A stretch of DNA of 64,000 bases from Clostridium_AI sp964409685 (GCA_964409685.1 CAYPEJ010000007.1:1-64000), one strand, 5' to 3'; positions 17,627 to 26,559 are shown, counted from the stretch's first letter. The notes: generated by a model not told the origin, from the sequence alone. Program-made: numbers and translations.

Positions 17627-20128
17627 TTAACTTACGCTAACTTCATATAAATTAATCCCACTACCTTTGGAATAAATATAAAGCTCACCCGCACTACCAG
17701 AGTATGTAAAACTTTCTGTTGCTACACTAGAATTACATGTAATTGTTCCAAGTTCATTTCCACTTGCATCTGTAATTGCTAGATATCTAGTAGAGGAACC
17801 TGAACTCTTTCCAGTTACTTTGATTGTACAAGCACCATTTACACTAAACTTCAATGCTCGATATGATGTTGAACCCGAACCGCCTAATGCAAGACAGTGT
17901 GTATAATTTCCACTAGAAGCAGATTTCACAGACATTGTTTTTGAACTTGTTGCAACTAATGTAAGATTATTTACTGTTTTATTAGATGAAATAGTTCCTA
18001 AACTCTTAAATGCAGAGTCACTAAAATTCCAATCATAAGATGTTGATGTACTAGAAGAAGATGATGAAGCCTTTTCTAACTTCCAAAGCTGTCCACTTCC
18101 ACCCCAGTAAGTCCATTGGTTGATATTTGCACCTGCATCAGAACTAATTTCATATAAATCCATACAACCACTACCACTAGATGCCTTTGTTAAAAATGCA
18201 TACTCACCGCTATTCACTTCTTTAATCTGGAACTTCTGCATATCGCCGCCCCAATAAGTCCATTGCATGATATTCGCACCATCATCAGCACTTCCATTTT
18301 CAACGTCAATACAACTAGAATAGCCTGATGCACCAGTTAATATGTAGTAATATCCAGAACCATCGGATACTAATTTAAATTTCTGTGCATCGTATCCATT
18401 GTAATACCATTGTTGAATGTTTGCGCCGTCTTCACTGCTTCCATTTTCAACATCTAGGTATAAGCCACTGCTACAGTTTTTGATATAGTAAATGCCGTCT
18501 AAACTAGATGCACCTGCACTTGAAGATGCGTTGGATGTTTTGGAACCCCAGATGGATTTATTATTTGCTCCAATTAGGGAGAATGTCATAGTTTCTGCGT
18601 GTGAAGCGGATTCATCATATTGTTTGAAGAACACGCCTTTGTAAGTAACACCATTGATCACCATGGTACATAAGTAACTTCCTGATTTCTGTGTCCATGT
18701 TCCTGTATAATCACCTGTGATTGAGCCATCTGAATTCAATTGTACAGTTTGTATTGGAAGCATTCCTGTATACTGTGTTGTTGCATCTAATTGGTGATTT
18801 ACTAAATCATATGTACCGACAATATCACTAGAAGAATATCCGCTAGAGGAAATCTTACTTCCTAAATGTTCGTAAACTGCTGTTACTGGCCATCCATCTT
18901 CATTTAAGAATTGTTGATGTACACGAACTTGATGATATTCATTTCCTGTATTGAATCTTGTATGATATACAAGATAACGCTGCCCATCATCATCGATAAA
19001 TGCAGAGTTATGTCCACCTGACATATATCCGTCATAGTTTAACTCTCCACTTGCTACAGAATTGAAAGAACTAAAATCATAGTTACCAAATAACTTAATT
19101 CCCTTTTGTGACTTATCATCACTAGCGCTTGTACAGATGGCAGAATTTCCTTTGGCATCTGTATAAGGACCTGTGATATCTTTGGAACGGAATAATCGAA
19201 TGTGATATCCACTGAAACCGTCCGTTGCATCTAACCCACAATAGGATTCATATAAATAATAATACTCTGTTTCTTCATCCCACACGATATAAGAACCTTC
19301 TCCTGTGGAACCGTATCCACCAGAGATTTTCTTACCAAAGTATTGGTCAGAAGAGTTTGTTGTTGTGGAGTATGTATAGGAGTAATCTCTAAGTCCAGTA
19401 GAAGAATCTAATTTTAATAAGAATAATCCACCAAACCAAGAGCCATAAGCCATCCACAAGTTACCGTCTTTATCGTATAGTACACATGGATCGATTGCAT
19501 TTGGACCGTAGGAAGAATTCCATGCACCATTGGACAAATAACGACTTGCCACAGATGTTGTTCCCATTACTTTCTTATAGTCTGTCTCACTTGCTTGAGA
19601 AGAATTTAGAAAGCCAGAGTAAACAATGGTTCCTGCATATGTATATGGACCTGTGATGCTGTCTGCTGTCGCCATAGCGATAGATGAGTAGAAATTGTCA
19701 CCATTTACACTCATGTACATACACCATTTCTTCATGGATTTATTGTAAATCACATCAGGTGCCCAAAGGTTACCACTAATATCATAGGAGCTACTACCAT
19801 GTGCGGACCATGTCCCATTCTTTGCAAATATACTGGCATAGTTTGAGTTGATATTGGTTGTCATGCTACTCCATGAAGTTAGGTTCGATGAAACTGCATT
19901 GGACATGTGGGAACCAAATACATAGTATTTTCCATTTTCCTTTACAATAGACGGATCATGTACGGATACTCTAGATGTAGATAAAGCCGCCGCCTTAACT
20001 ATGTCAGAGCCTCCCATCCACTGTGCAGGTAATAAGGTAATTACCATCATAATCCCCATTACAAGTGCCATACAGTTCGTAAGAAACCGCTTCCTACTCC
20101 CCTTTTGATTGGTTGTTTTGCTAAACAT
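17627..20128 (-). CDS. secreted GH43 arabinanase with ricin-type lectin module
   Basis: An 833-residue modular exoenzyme. A twin-Lys/Arg signal peptide with a hydrophobic core ends near VKAAA (~47). A five-bladed GH43 domain (~50-410) shows VHDPSIV (catalytic-base Asp), IDPCVLYDKDGN (pKa-modulating Asp) and GSTGEGSYI (candidate acid Glu). A beta-rich GH43-associated domain follows (~420-545). A ricin/CBM13-like module (~550-690) has three QxW-type repeats (QQWYYNG, MQWTYWGG, NQWTYWGG). A last beta-sandwich-like module (~700-833) resembles C-terminal modules of clostridial pectinases. Endo-1,5-alpha-arabinanase is the best call. A TTTACA/TATAAT promoter and a cre-like box lie upstream. Confidence 0.9.
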   Translation of the reverse strand: MFSKTTNQKGSRKRFLTNCMALVMGIMMVITLLPAQWMGGSDIVKAAALSTSRVSVHDPSIVKENGKYYVFGSHMSNAVSSNLTSWSSMTTNINSNYASIFAKNGTWSAHGSSSYDISGNLWAPDVIYNKSMKKWCMYMSVNGDNFYSSIAMATADSITGPYTYAGTIVYSGFLNSSQASETDYKKVMGTTSVASRYLSNGAWNSSYGPNAIDPCVLYDKDGNLWMAYGSWFGGLFLLKLDSSTGLRDYSYTYSTTTNSSDQYFGKKISGGYGSTGEGSYIVWDEETEYYYLYESYCGLDATDGFSGYHIRLFRSKDITGPYTDAKGNSAICTSASDDKSQKGIKLFGNYDFSSFNSVASGELNYDGYMSGGHNSAFIDDDGQRYLVYHTRFNTGNEYHQVRVHQQFLNEDGWPVTAVYEHLGSKISSSGYSSSDIVGTYDLVNHQLDATTQYTGMLPIQTVQLNSDGSITGDYTGTWTQKSGSYLCTMVINGVTYKGVFFKQYDESASHAETMTFSLIGANNKSIWGSKTSNASSSAGASSLDGIYYIKNCSSGLYLDVENGSSEDGANIQQWYYNGYDAQKFKLVSDGSGYYYILTGASGYSSCIDVENGSADDGANIMQWTYWGGDMQKFQIKEVNSGEYAFLTKASSGSGCMDLYEISSDAGANINQWTYWGGSGQLWKLEKASSSSSSTSTSYDWNFSDSAFKSLGTISSNKTVNNLTLVATSSKTMSVKSASSGNYTHCLALGGSGSTSYRALKFSVNGACTIKVTGKSSGSSTRYLAITDASGNELGTITCNSSVATESFTYSGSAGELYIYSKGSGINLYEVSVS

Positions 20129-20154
20129 ACCGTATCCTCCTTATTCAATTATTA

Positions 20155-20168
20155 TGTAAGCACTTTCA
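20155..20168 (-). promoter_or_regulatory. cre-like CcpA operator
   Basis: TGTAAGCACTTTCA (plus strand) deviates at one position (A for G) from the cre consensus TGWAANCGNTNWCA. It lies just downstream of the GH43 -10, where binding would block transcription, and implies catabolite repression of arabinan use. Confidence 0.6.
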
Positions 20169-20184
20169 AAACTGCTACAATTAT

Positions 20185-20214
20185 ATTATACACTTTATAC
20201 AAAAAGGTTGTAAA
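20185..20214 (-). promoter_or_regulatory. promoter of the GH43 gene
   Basis: TTTACA (20209-20214) and TATAAT (20185-20190) lie 18 nt apart on the minus strand. Confidence 0.65.
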
Positions 20215-20317
20215 TTACTATTTTTATCTCAACTTACGCCTCTTTTTTCATTATAATGCACAAAAGGAGGCAGCCAAAAGACTACTTCCTTTTGTAGATT
20301 ATCTATATTAGGGAGGA

Positions 20318-20385
20318 GTTTTTATACTGACGAGCAAGCGCAGTCGAATTCACTCACCCGCCAGTGAATAAAGTATGAGTTCCAC
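20318..20385. repeat. GC-richer palindromic intergenic element, unassigned
   Basis: Between the GH43 promoter and the acyl-CoA synthetase stop, a short tract is much richer in GC than the surrounding spacer. It includes paired TTCACT/AGTGAA arms around GGCGGGTG and an ACTG...CAGT pair around ACGAGCAAGCG. It may be a dispersed intergenic repeat or an RNA hairpin. No copy was seen elsewhere in the window. Confidence 0.3.
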
Positions 20386-20403
20386 ACTAAATTCCATAAT
20401 ACA

Positions 20404-21987
20404 TTATCTTGCCATTCTTCCTTGTTCTTGTTCTTCATTGAACATAGCTTGTAATTCTCTCTTTAAGATCTTTCCACTTGCATTTAGTGGCATTTGATCG
20501 ATGAACTTAATATATTTAGGGAATTTGAATTTTGGTAAGCTATCTCTGATGAAGTCAACAACTTCTTCTTCAATATAGTTTGCAAATGGCTTCATTTGGA
20601 TATATGCACAGATTTCTTCTCCTAATACTTTATCTGGAACACCTACTACTGCAACATCATCCACCATTGCATAAGCACGAATTGCATCTTCAATATCTAC
20701 TGGTGAGATATTTTCACCACCACGAATGATCAATTCTTTCTTTCTACCTTTGATTGTTAAGTAACCTTCACGGTCTAATACACCAAGGTCTCCAGTATAA
20801 ATCCAACCATCGCGTATTGTTTCTGCTGTTGCTTCTGGATTCTTATAATATCCAGCCATACGATAAGGCATGTAGGCAACAACCTCTCCCACAGCACCTA
20901 CTGGAAGCTTATTACCTTCGTCATCAATAATTTTTAATTCTACACCATCAACAGCTTTACCAACTGTAGAGATTCTCTTTTTATTTCTATCTGTCATTCT
21001 GATCTGCGTAAATCCAACACCTTCAGATTGACCATAAGCAGGGAATAAATATTTTACTCCTAAACCTTTTTGAATCTCTGTCATTGTTTCAGGCGCACAA
21101 TAAGCACCAGCGATCATACCCTTTTTCAAGGATGTTACATCATAATCTTTTGCGTAGTTCAACATATATTGATACATAGTTGGTACGCCGTGGAAACTAG
21201 TACACTTTTCATCTTGAATGATTTGAAGTGCATTTTTTGTTTTAAATCTACTTACTAAAACTAATGTTCCACCTGCCATAAAAGTTAACATTGATGTAAA
21301 TAAACATCCCATTACATGATATAAAGGTAGTGCTGAAAATACTCTATCCTCTTCTGTATATTGGAAGTTTTCAAGATATACTAAGATATTTGTTAACATT
21401 CTATTATGTACAGACATAACTGCTTTTGGTCTGCCAGTAGTTCCTGATGTATAAAGGAACATTAAGATATCATCAAACTTTGTTTTTGCCTGATAAGCAG
21501 CTAATGTATCATCTGTTACAGAGGCAGCTTGTTGTTCAATTGTTTCTGTATCTAATGTTTTGGAATCTGTAGAATCGATTTTTTCCATATAGATTACTTT
21601 TTGTAAAGGTGCAAATAATGTTTCTGTATCTACTTCCTTTACAGATTCTTTGGATACGATTACTCCATAGCTATCGGAGTGGTCTAAGAGATATTCTAGA
21701 TCGGATTGTGTATTCTTATCATTTAAACAAACTGGAATTGCACCGATTTTTGTAAGTGCTAAATAGTACATAATCCAGTCTGGACAACTTGGAGCTAATA
21801 AAGATACATGTGTTTCTTTTTTCACCCCATTGGCGATAAGACCTTTTGCAAGTAAATTAATTCTGTCGGACATTTCTTTGTAGGTATAAGAAATGTTTCC
21901 TTCAGGATAAGTAAGAGCTCTGTTTTCCGGGTATTTTTCAAATTGTTCTTCAAGATAAGCGTTCATTGTTTTTTCCAACATCTTCAT
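20404..21987 (-). CDS. AMP-dependent acyl-CoA synthetase/ligase
   Basis: A 527-residue adenylate-forming enzyme (ANL superfamily). Motifs in order are YTSGTTGRPKAV (P-loop-like A3), YGQSEGVGF (A5), YTGDLG (A7), GRKKELIIRGGENI (A8 hinge) and the catalytic Lys in NASGKILKR (A10). The size and sequence are those of medium/long-chain or carboxylic acid CoA ligases; the substrate is not predictable. The ATG start MKMLEK is used; an upstream GTG is too near the weak GAAAGGT SD. It stands alone, preceded by a 400-bp spacer. Confidence 0.9.
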   Translation of the reverse strand: MKMLEKTMNAYLEEQFEKYPENRALTYPEGNISYTYKEMSDRINLLAKGLIANGVKKETHVSLLAPSCPDWIMYYLALTKIGAIPVCLNDKNTQSDLEYLLDHSDSYGVIVSKESVKEVDTETLFAPLQKVIYMEKIDSTDSKTLDTETIEQQAASVTDDTLAAYQAKTKFDDILMFLYTSGTTGRPKAVMSVHNRMLTNILVYLENFQYTEEDRVFSALPLYHVMGCLFTSMLTFMAGGTLVLVSRFKTKNALQIIQDEKCTSFHGVPTMYQYMLNYAKDYDVTSLKKGMIAGAYCAPETMTEIQKGLGVKYLFPAYGQSEGVGFTQIRMTDRNKKRISTVGKAVDGVELKIIDDEGNKLPVGAVGEVVAYMPYRMAGYYKNPEATAETIRDGWIYTGDLGVLDREGYLTIKGRKKELIIRGGENISPVDIEDAIRAYAMVDDVAVVGVPDKVLGEEICAYIQMKPFANYIEEEVVDFIRDSLPKFKFPKYIKFIDQMPLNASGKILKRELQAMFNEEQEQGRMAR

Positions 21988-22019
21988 AATAATCACATAC
22001 CTTTCATTTGAAAAATAAT

Positions 22020-22058
22020 TAAACCCTTAGAATATACCTACTGCTTAATTCCAAGGGT
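22020..22058. terminator. hairpin upstream of the acyl-CoA synthetase gene
   Basis: An 11-bp stem with one mismatch (ACCCTTAGAAT with ATTCCAAGGGT) is followed on the minus strand by a T-rich tract before the gene's SD. It could be an attenuator or the terminator of an upstream minus-strand transcript. Confidence 0.4.
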
Positions 22059-22067
22059 CTATATTAT

Positions 22068-22318
22068 TATCCGTATTTACTTTTTACTTTTTGTCTCTTT
22101 TCACTTGCTATTATCGATTTTAGCACAATATTTGTATTTCGTGTCGTATTTTGTCACCAAACTATAATTCGTGGTATAAAATCTATAATTAGTTGTATTT
22201 TTTAAGCCTTTGCAAAAAAAAATGTAAAAAGAAACTATATGATTTAATAAAATTAGAAGCATTTCTGTATTTCTCATATACAATATAACCAATTAATTTT
22301 GTGCAAAATGTCTACACA
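22068..22318. other. AT-rich spacer without a supported gene
   Basis: Only a 63-codon minus-strand frame is open here. It has no SD and a Tyr/Asn/Lys-rich translation typical of AT-rich noise. I see no other feature. Confidence 0.5.
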
Positions 22319-22403
22319 AAAAATCCCTTATCGTAATGGATATTTACCTAAAAGACAAATTTTTATCTACTTTCTTTTGGTAATTTATTACGAAAGGGAT
22401 TGT
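22319..22403. repeat. long imperfect inverted repeat downstream of the DUF1934 gene
   Basis: Arms of about 33 nt (from AAATCCCTTATCGTAAT to ATTACGAAAGGGATT) pair imperfectly around a 15-20 nt loop; on the minus strand the stem ends in six T. It probably terminates the murI-DUF1934 operon, but the arms are much longer than a normal terminator and could be a MITE-like or processed RNA element. Confidence 0.5.
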
Positions 22404-22420
22404 TCTACTGGATCACTTTT

Positions 22421-22867
22421 TTAAAATACTTTCTGTCCATCCTTAGACATAATTAATATGGTAATCTCACAGTCAGAAACAAATGTCTGGTTAATTTCTA
22501 GTTCATATTTTAACTTTACTTCAATCACTTCTTCTTTTTCCTTCACTTCTACATAGTTAGTGAAAATGCCAATTAGAAGTTGTCCAAATGGAGTTGTGTA
22601 ATACGTCATATTCTTTTGATTCTCAACAAACACCATGTGTACGTTGGAACCACCTTTTTTTAATATCTCCACTTGATTATTAGCAATCTTAACAGTATTC
22701 TTGGAGATGTCGTGGTCTCCTTCCGCACCTTCCATGATTTCCTCATATAACACATAGTGCTTCCCATTTCTAAGATAGTATTCGCCTGGCGCAATCATTT
22801 CCACTGCTTCATCATTTCCTGATTCAAATTGGAGTCCCTTAATTGAAATTAAAACATCTTTTGTCAT
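22421..22867 (-). CDS. DUF1934 (YwiB-like) beta-barrel protein
   Basis: A 148-residue cytoplasmic protein with the DUF1934 pattern: an N-terminal strand DVLISIKGLQ, GEYYLRNGKHYVLYEE, and a PFGQL...G segment before the C-terminal strands. The function of the family is unknown; the fold is lipocalin-like. It starts 17 nt after the murI stop and is surely co-transcribed with it. Confidence 0.85.
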   Translation of the reverse strand: MTKDVLISIKGLQFESGNDEAVEMIAPGEYYLRNGKHYVLYEEIMEGAEGDHDISKNTVKIANNQVEILKKGGSNVHMVFVENQKNMTYYTTPFGQLLIGIFTNYVEVKEKEEVIEVKLKYELEINQTFVSDCEITILIMSKDGQKVF

Positions 22868-22884
22868 ATTTCATCCTCATCTTT

Positions 22885-23691
22885 TCAATATTGTTCAATG
22901 TTTATACCTTTTGCTTCTTCTACATCACATGGTAAAATGGTATTGGCAAATGCCTTAAATTTTTCCGCACCATCACTTACAAAAAACTTGTGATTTGGCA
23001 TCTGTTCAGAACATTCTAACCCTTTCTCTAACAATACATTTTTTACCTGTTTCGCAGTTTCAAATGCCGGATTTACAAGTTCTACATCTGGTCCCACAAC
23101 CTTGCGCACCGTATGACGAAGCAATGGATAATGAGTACATCCCATTACTAAAGTATCTATGTCATATCCTTGCAGTTCATTTAAATATCGCTCTGCAATC
23201 TCGATGGTAACGGAATCATAAAGCCAACCTTCCTCAATCAATGGCACAAAAAGTGGACATGCCTTTTCGTATACTTGTAAATTCGGATTCATTTCAGCTA
23301 ATATATGTGAATACATTCCACTGTTGATCGTTCCTTGGGTACCAATGACACCAATACGACCATTTTTCGTTGAATTTGCTGCGGTAATAGCACCTGGTCG
23401 AACTACACCAAACACTGGAATCGGAAGTTCCTTCTGAATTGTTTCTAAAGCAAAAGCACTCGCTGTATTACACGCAATCACGATCGCCTTTACATCTTTC
23501 GTTAATAAAAATTTAGCAATCTGCCTGGAAAATGTAATAATCGTCTCTTTCGATTTACTACCATATGGCACCCTTGCTGTATCACCAAAATATATAATCT
23601 GCTCTTGTGGCATCTGTCTCATAATCTCTCTGGCAACTGTTAACCCACCTACTCCAGAATCAAATACCCCTATTGGTGCATTTAGTGACAT
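22885..23691 (-). CDS. murI: glutamate racemase
   Basis: A 268-residue enzyme that makes D-glutamate for peptidoglycan. Catalytic signatures are FDSGVGGLTV, FGDTARVPYG, the first catalytic Cys in ACNTASA and the second in GCTHYPLL. TGGGAGG lies 8-10 nt before the ATG. Its 5' leader contains copy 1 of a 76-bp direct repeat whose second copy lies 2.8 kb away across an accessory island. Confidence 0.96.
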   Translation of the reverse strand: MSLNAPIGVFDSGVGGLTVAREIMRQMPQEQIIYFGDTARVPYGSKSKETIITFSRQIAKFLLTKDVKAIVIACNTASAFALETIQKELPIPVFGVVRPGAITAANSTKNGRIGVIGTQGTINSGMYSHILAEMNPNLQVYEKACPLFVPLIEEGWLYDSVTIEIAERYLNELQGYDIDTLVMGCTHYPLLRHTVRKVVGPDVELVNPAFETAKQVKNVLLEKGLECSEQMPNHKFFVSDGAEKFKAFANTILPCDVEEAKGINIEQY

Positions 23692-23726
23692 AAAAAAAGA
23701 CCTCCCAATAAGTTTAAGTTCCTTTC

Positions 23727-23802
23727 ATTCTACTCTTTCTATTGAAATTATTCAACTATTTCCATGTTCCTTTTGAAATGTTATTACTTGTAAAGCGAAA
23801 AA
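23727..23802. repeat. 76-bp direct repeat, copy 1
   Basis: It is about 88% identical to 26560-26635 in the same orientation, and the last 34 nt (from CCTTTTGAAATG) are identical. It lies in the murI leader at the left edge of the degraded island. Confidence 0.85.
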
Positions 23803-23985
23803 TGCAGAATCTTTTTATACCGCAAAAATTATGTCAAAAGTAATGGTAGTACCACATCCACTATTGTACCAAAGCTAGGAACACTTGCAGAACTTTTAGA
23901 AGCTCTTTCTTACGAGCTACATGACGTTTACAGAGCACTTGATGTTCTTGGAGGAGAATGTGACATGTTGTTTGAAAAGTTATAA
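23794..23985 (+). pseudogene. C-terminal gene fragment, unknown family
   Basis: A 63-codon frame without a start codon begins at a stop inside the repeat and reads a protein-like sequence (NGSTTSTIVPKLGTLAELLEAL, then a helix to GGECDMLFEKL and stop). Codon use is coding-like. It looks like the surviving 3' end of a lost gene. The family is not recognised. Confidence 0.5.
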
Positions 23986-24118
23986 TTATATTTCAATAAT
24001 TACTGATACACTAGACAAGATAGAAATAGCCTAGTAGTAGTATGCTCCTAAATATTGTTTTAATTGACAAACCATTGTGGTATAATAAAGAAAATTGTAG
24101 AGTGGGAATGTGTACTAC

Positions 24119-24235
24119 ATGAATATAGGTGAGTTTATTGCTCGATTTAAGAACTATCCTGTATTATTTATTGGAACAGGAGTGAGTTTAAGATATTAAA
24201 AAAACTCATATACTTGGGATGGGTTGCTTAAATAG
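24119..24235 (+). pseudogene. SIR2-like defence gene remnant
   Basis: ATG opens a frame reading MNIGEFIARFKNYPVLFIG and TGVSLRY, interrupted by TAA where Leu (TTA) is expected, then continuing in the same frame KNSYTWDGLLK before a second stop. The pattern PVLF(I/L)G(T/A)G(V/I)S...TWDGLL is the N-terminal NAD-binding signature of SIR2_2-type proteins of many anti-phage systems. The remaining several hundred codons are missing. A TGGTATAAT extended -10 lies upstream. It is a clear relic of a SIR2 gene; the family call rests on about 35 residues. Confidence 0.65.
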
Positions 24236-24366
24236 TTATTATGTGCATACGATTATATAAAATATACTGATGAAGTTTTTCAATAATTGTTTTAAGAAAT
24301 CAATTTATCTTTAAGAAAAGTTTGTTGTGATTAACGGTTTTATCTACATAAAGGGGAATACATATT

Positions 24367-24873
24367 ATGGCATGGAATAAAAATACTAATGTAAGAGATG
24401 CAGGAGTTTGGCTAGCAAGAAAAATTCAGCTTATAGAAGAAAAAGCGATGCTAATAAATAGGAGAGACAGAAATTATATACGAATGGGTGGTACGGGAAG
24501 AAAGCCCCCAATAAAACAAGTATACAGAGCAGGTATTTTTTATGCAGAACTAGGGGTAGCTAATATTGGCGGTGAAAAAAATAAGACTCGCCCTGTATTA
24601 GTAATTACACCTAATAGTATGAATCGAGATCATACAGTTGTTGTTGTTCCTTTGAGCACAAAATTTAAACTAAAGCCAAACGGAAAACCATTTTATGATA
24701 GTGAGTATCTGTTGAAAAAGAGCGATTATCCTGATTTAGATGCTGACTCAATGGTTAAATTTCAAGATATTCGATGTATTGATGTAGTAAGAATACGTCA
24801 GTTAATATGTAATGTTGATAGTATAGATATGAAAAGAATGAAAAAAAATTTATTGGCGACAATGGGTTATTGA
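24367..24873 (+). CDS. PemK/MazF-family endoribonuclease toxin-like protein
   Basis: A 168-residue protein. After a basic N-terminal extension of about 55 residues it has the MazF-like core: AGIFYAELG, KTRPVLVITP, NRDHTVVVVPLST, and a C-terminal strand-helix. MazF-like toxins cleave mRNA at short sites. GGGG precedes the ATG by about 10 nt. No antitoxin gene is adjacent; the upstream DNA holds only the SIR2 relic. It may be an orphan toxin with a cognate antitoxin elsewhere, a stand-alone regulator, or a leftover of the degraded island. A terminator lies 150 nt downstream. Confidence 0.8.
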   Translation: MAWNKNTNVRDAGVWLARKIQLIEEKAMLINRRDRNYIRMGGTGRKPPIKQVYRAGIFYAELGVANIGGEKNKTRPVLVITPNSMNRDHTVVVVPLSTKFKLKPNGKPFYDSEYLLKKSDYPDLDADSMVKFQDIRCIDVVRIRQLICNVDSIDMKRMKKNLLATMGY

Positions 24874-25019
24874 CAATAATAATTGCATATAATATAATGT
24901 AAATATGATAGAGTATGTGGTGTAAGTAAAATACTATTTTGTATTTTGTAATTTGCTTTACCAGGTATACTCGCCTGAGACCTATTGGTTTCATTACAAT
25001 AGGATATAGTGATTTTTGA

Positions 25020-25050
25020 AAGCACCCACATTTTGTGGGTGTTTTATTTT
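25020..25050 (+). terminator. terminator after the MazF-like gene
   Basis: GCACCCACA/TGTGGGTGT forms a short-looped hairpin followed by TTTTATTTTG. Confidence 0.75.
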
Positions 25051-25133
25051 GTTTAATTGAGAATATGCAGTATATACGTAAGCGTCAACTCAACAACGCA
25101 TTCAAAAAAGACATGTCAACCAGTATAATAAGC

Positions 25134-25901
25134 TTACTGGTTTGAACATGTCTTTGAATTTTTACAGCATTCTGGTATCTTCTCTGACCACGGCAACAGT
25201 TCTTCCATCTTCAAGTCCTTTGTCAACTGTATCTGTTCAAATATAAATTCCAAATAAGACAATGGCTTCAAATCATTCGCAATCGCAGTCTGAATGATAC
25301 TATATATCAATGACGATGCCGTTGCTCCATTTGGTGTATTCGCAAACAGCCAATTTTTGCGTCCAATCACAAATGGCTTTACAGATTGCTCTGCTAGATT
25401 ATTACTTAACTGGATTCGTCCATCTTTCAAGAAATTACATAAGTACTCTTTTTGATTTTGAGCATAAGTAATAGCCTTGCCAAGTAAACTTTGTGGCAAG
25501 GTTTTCTGTGCTGTTACTTCAATCCATTGGTAAAATTCATCCAGTACTCTCTTGGATTCTGTCTGCCTTAATTTCAATCTTTCCTCGACCGAATATCCAA
25601 GTTTATCTGCTTTGCTTTCAATTGCAAACAGCTTTTGTATAAAGTTTTCTCCACGTTTTGCATCTTCGTTGCTGTCATTTACTTTCCATGCTTCATGGAA
25701 CTTTCGTCTGGCATGGACCAAACAACCGCACAGTATAACGCCTTCCAGTTGCTTATAGCCGCTGTAACCATCACAATGAAGATACTCGCCTTTCCAGTTT
25801 TTCAAAAATGATTTCGCATGGGATCCACTTCGCCCTTGCTGATAATCATAAAGAGTAATCTGATTTTCATCTGTTTTTTCAGACGAAACACCAAACTTCA
25901 C
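25134..25901 (-). pseudogene. tnpC: IS66 transposase TnpC, internal deletion
   Basis: A 255-codon remnant of a transposase that is normally about 500 residues. It begins with KFGVSSEK, the N-terminal coiled-coil/zinc region of TnpC, and jumps directly to ITLYDYQQGRSG. The second catalytic Asp (CDGYSGY) and the Glu (NNLAEQSVKPFVIGRKNWLF) of the DDE domain are present, but the segment with the first Asp is deleted. A GTG start without an SD, and an upstream stop in frame, confirm it is not a normal gene. Confidence 0.85.
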
Positions 25902-25955
25902 AACGTTTTATTTTTTACCTAACGCCAAGTGCATGAATAAGATTTTGAAAATCTT

Positions 25956-26279
25956 CTAATCAGATTCATTCACCGCCCTTATTGCTTGCATAATCAGCTG
26001 GAGCCCTGCTTGTTCTGAGATATGGATTTTACAGGCACCGATTTCAATCAATATTTCTTGTGGTTTTGGTATGTAGGAAGGATCTGATTTGTTTTTTGCA
26101 GAAAGAGGGATAAACTTTGTTTCCTGATGGTTTAATTTATACTCTGCATGCCATGTTTTAAAAGTTGCAAGACTAACATGGTTTTCTTCACACCAAGTTC
26201 GTTGAGTACTCCCACTTGCAAGGAAATCTTGGATACATTTTTCTCGTTCTTCTTTTGTTGAATTTTTTCTTTTACTCAT
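25956..26279 (-). CDS. tnpA: IS66 accessory protein TnpA
   Basis: A 107-residue helix-turn-helix protein of the IS66 TnpA type (SGSTQRTWCEENHVSLATFKTW as the DNA-binding region; a C-terminal LIEIGACKIHI strand). In intact elements tnpB and tnpC follow; here tnpB is missing and tnpC is truncated. AAGGAGG lies about 9 nt before the ATG. Confidence 0.85.
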   Translation of the reverse strand: MSKRKNSTKEEREKCIQDFLASGSTQRTWCEENHVSLATFKTWHAEYKLNHQETKFIPLSAKNKSDPSYIPKPQEILIEIGACKIHISEQAGLQLIMQAIRAVNESD

Positions 26280-26495
26280 ACTGAGCTACCTCCTTGTTTT
26301 AGAAATGAATTTTTCAAACATAGCCGAACAAGGATTTATTTCTTTGTTTCAACGTACAAAACTTACATATACTCTACATCAGTGTTGTGGTTTTCAAACA
26401 GACTTCCTGTTCATTACCAAAAGTGAAATGAAAACAATCCAAAAAGAAAGTGAAGGTAGAAAATAAAATACTAAAGTCTGTCACAAAAAGAAAAA

Positions 26496-26540
26496 CCTCT
26501 GAATCGCTCTATTTTAGAGTGATTCAGAGGTCTTTTATTT
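26496..26540 (-). terminator. terminator at the island's right edge
   Basis: A 16-bp stem (26496-26511 with 26515-26530, one G-T pair) is followed by T-rich sequence on both strands, best on the minus strand. It lies downstream of the gene at 26663-27703 and repeat copy 2. Confidence 0.8.
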
Positions 26541-26559
26541 CCAAACTGTCAAAGATGAG

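Larger units (their letters stand above)
25078..26366 (-). mobile_element. IS66-family element, internally deleted
   Basis: The left end begins GTAAGCGTCAACTC, as IS66 ends do. The likely right end (...CTTAC at 26362-26366) matches only in its outer GTAAG, so that boundary is uncertain. It carries tnpA and a truncated tnpC; tnpB and the first half of tnpC are gone. The outer flanks share ATATAC, but an 8-bp target duplication cannot be confirmed. It is probably immobile. Confidence 0.7.

Noticed and set aside
20335..20375. 16S rRNA fragment (GGCGGGTGAGT resembles a conserved rRNA stretch)
   Set aside because: The match is limited to a few bases and the flanks do not fit rRNA.
22101..22292. 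63-residue ORF on the minus strand
   Set aside because: No SD, Tyr/Asn/Lys-rich translation and no family; best explained by AT-rich chance.
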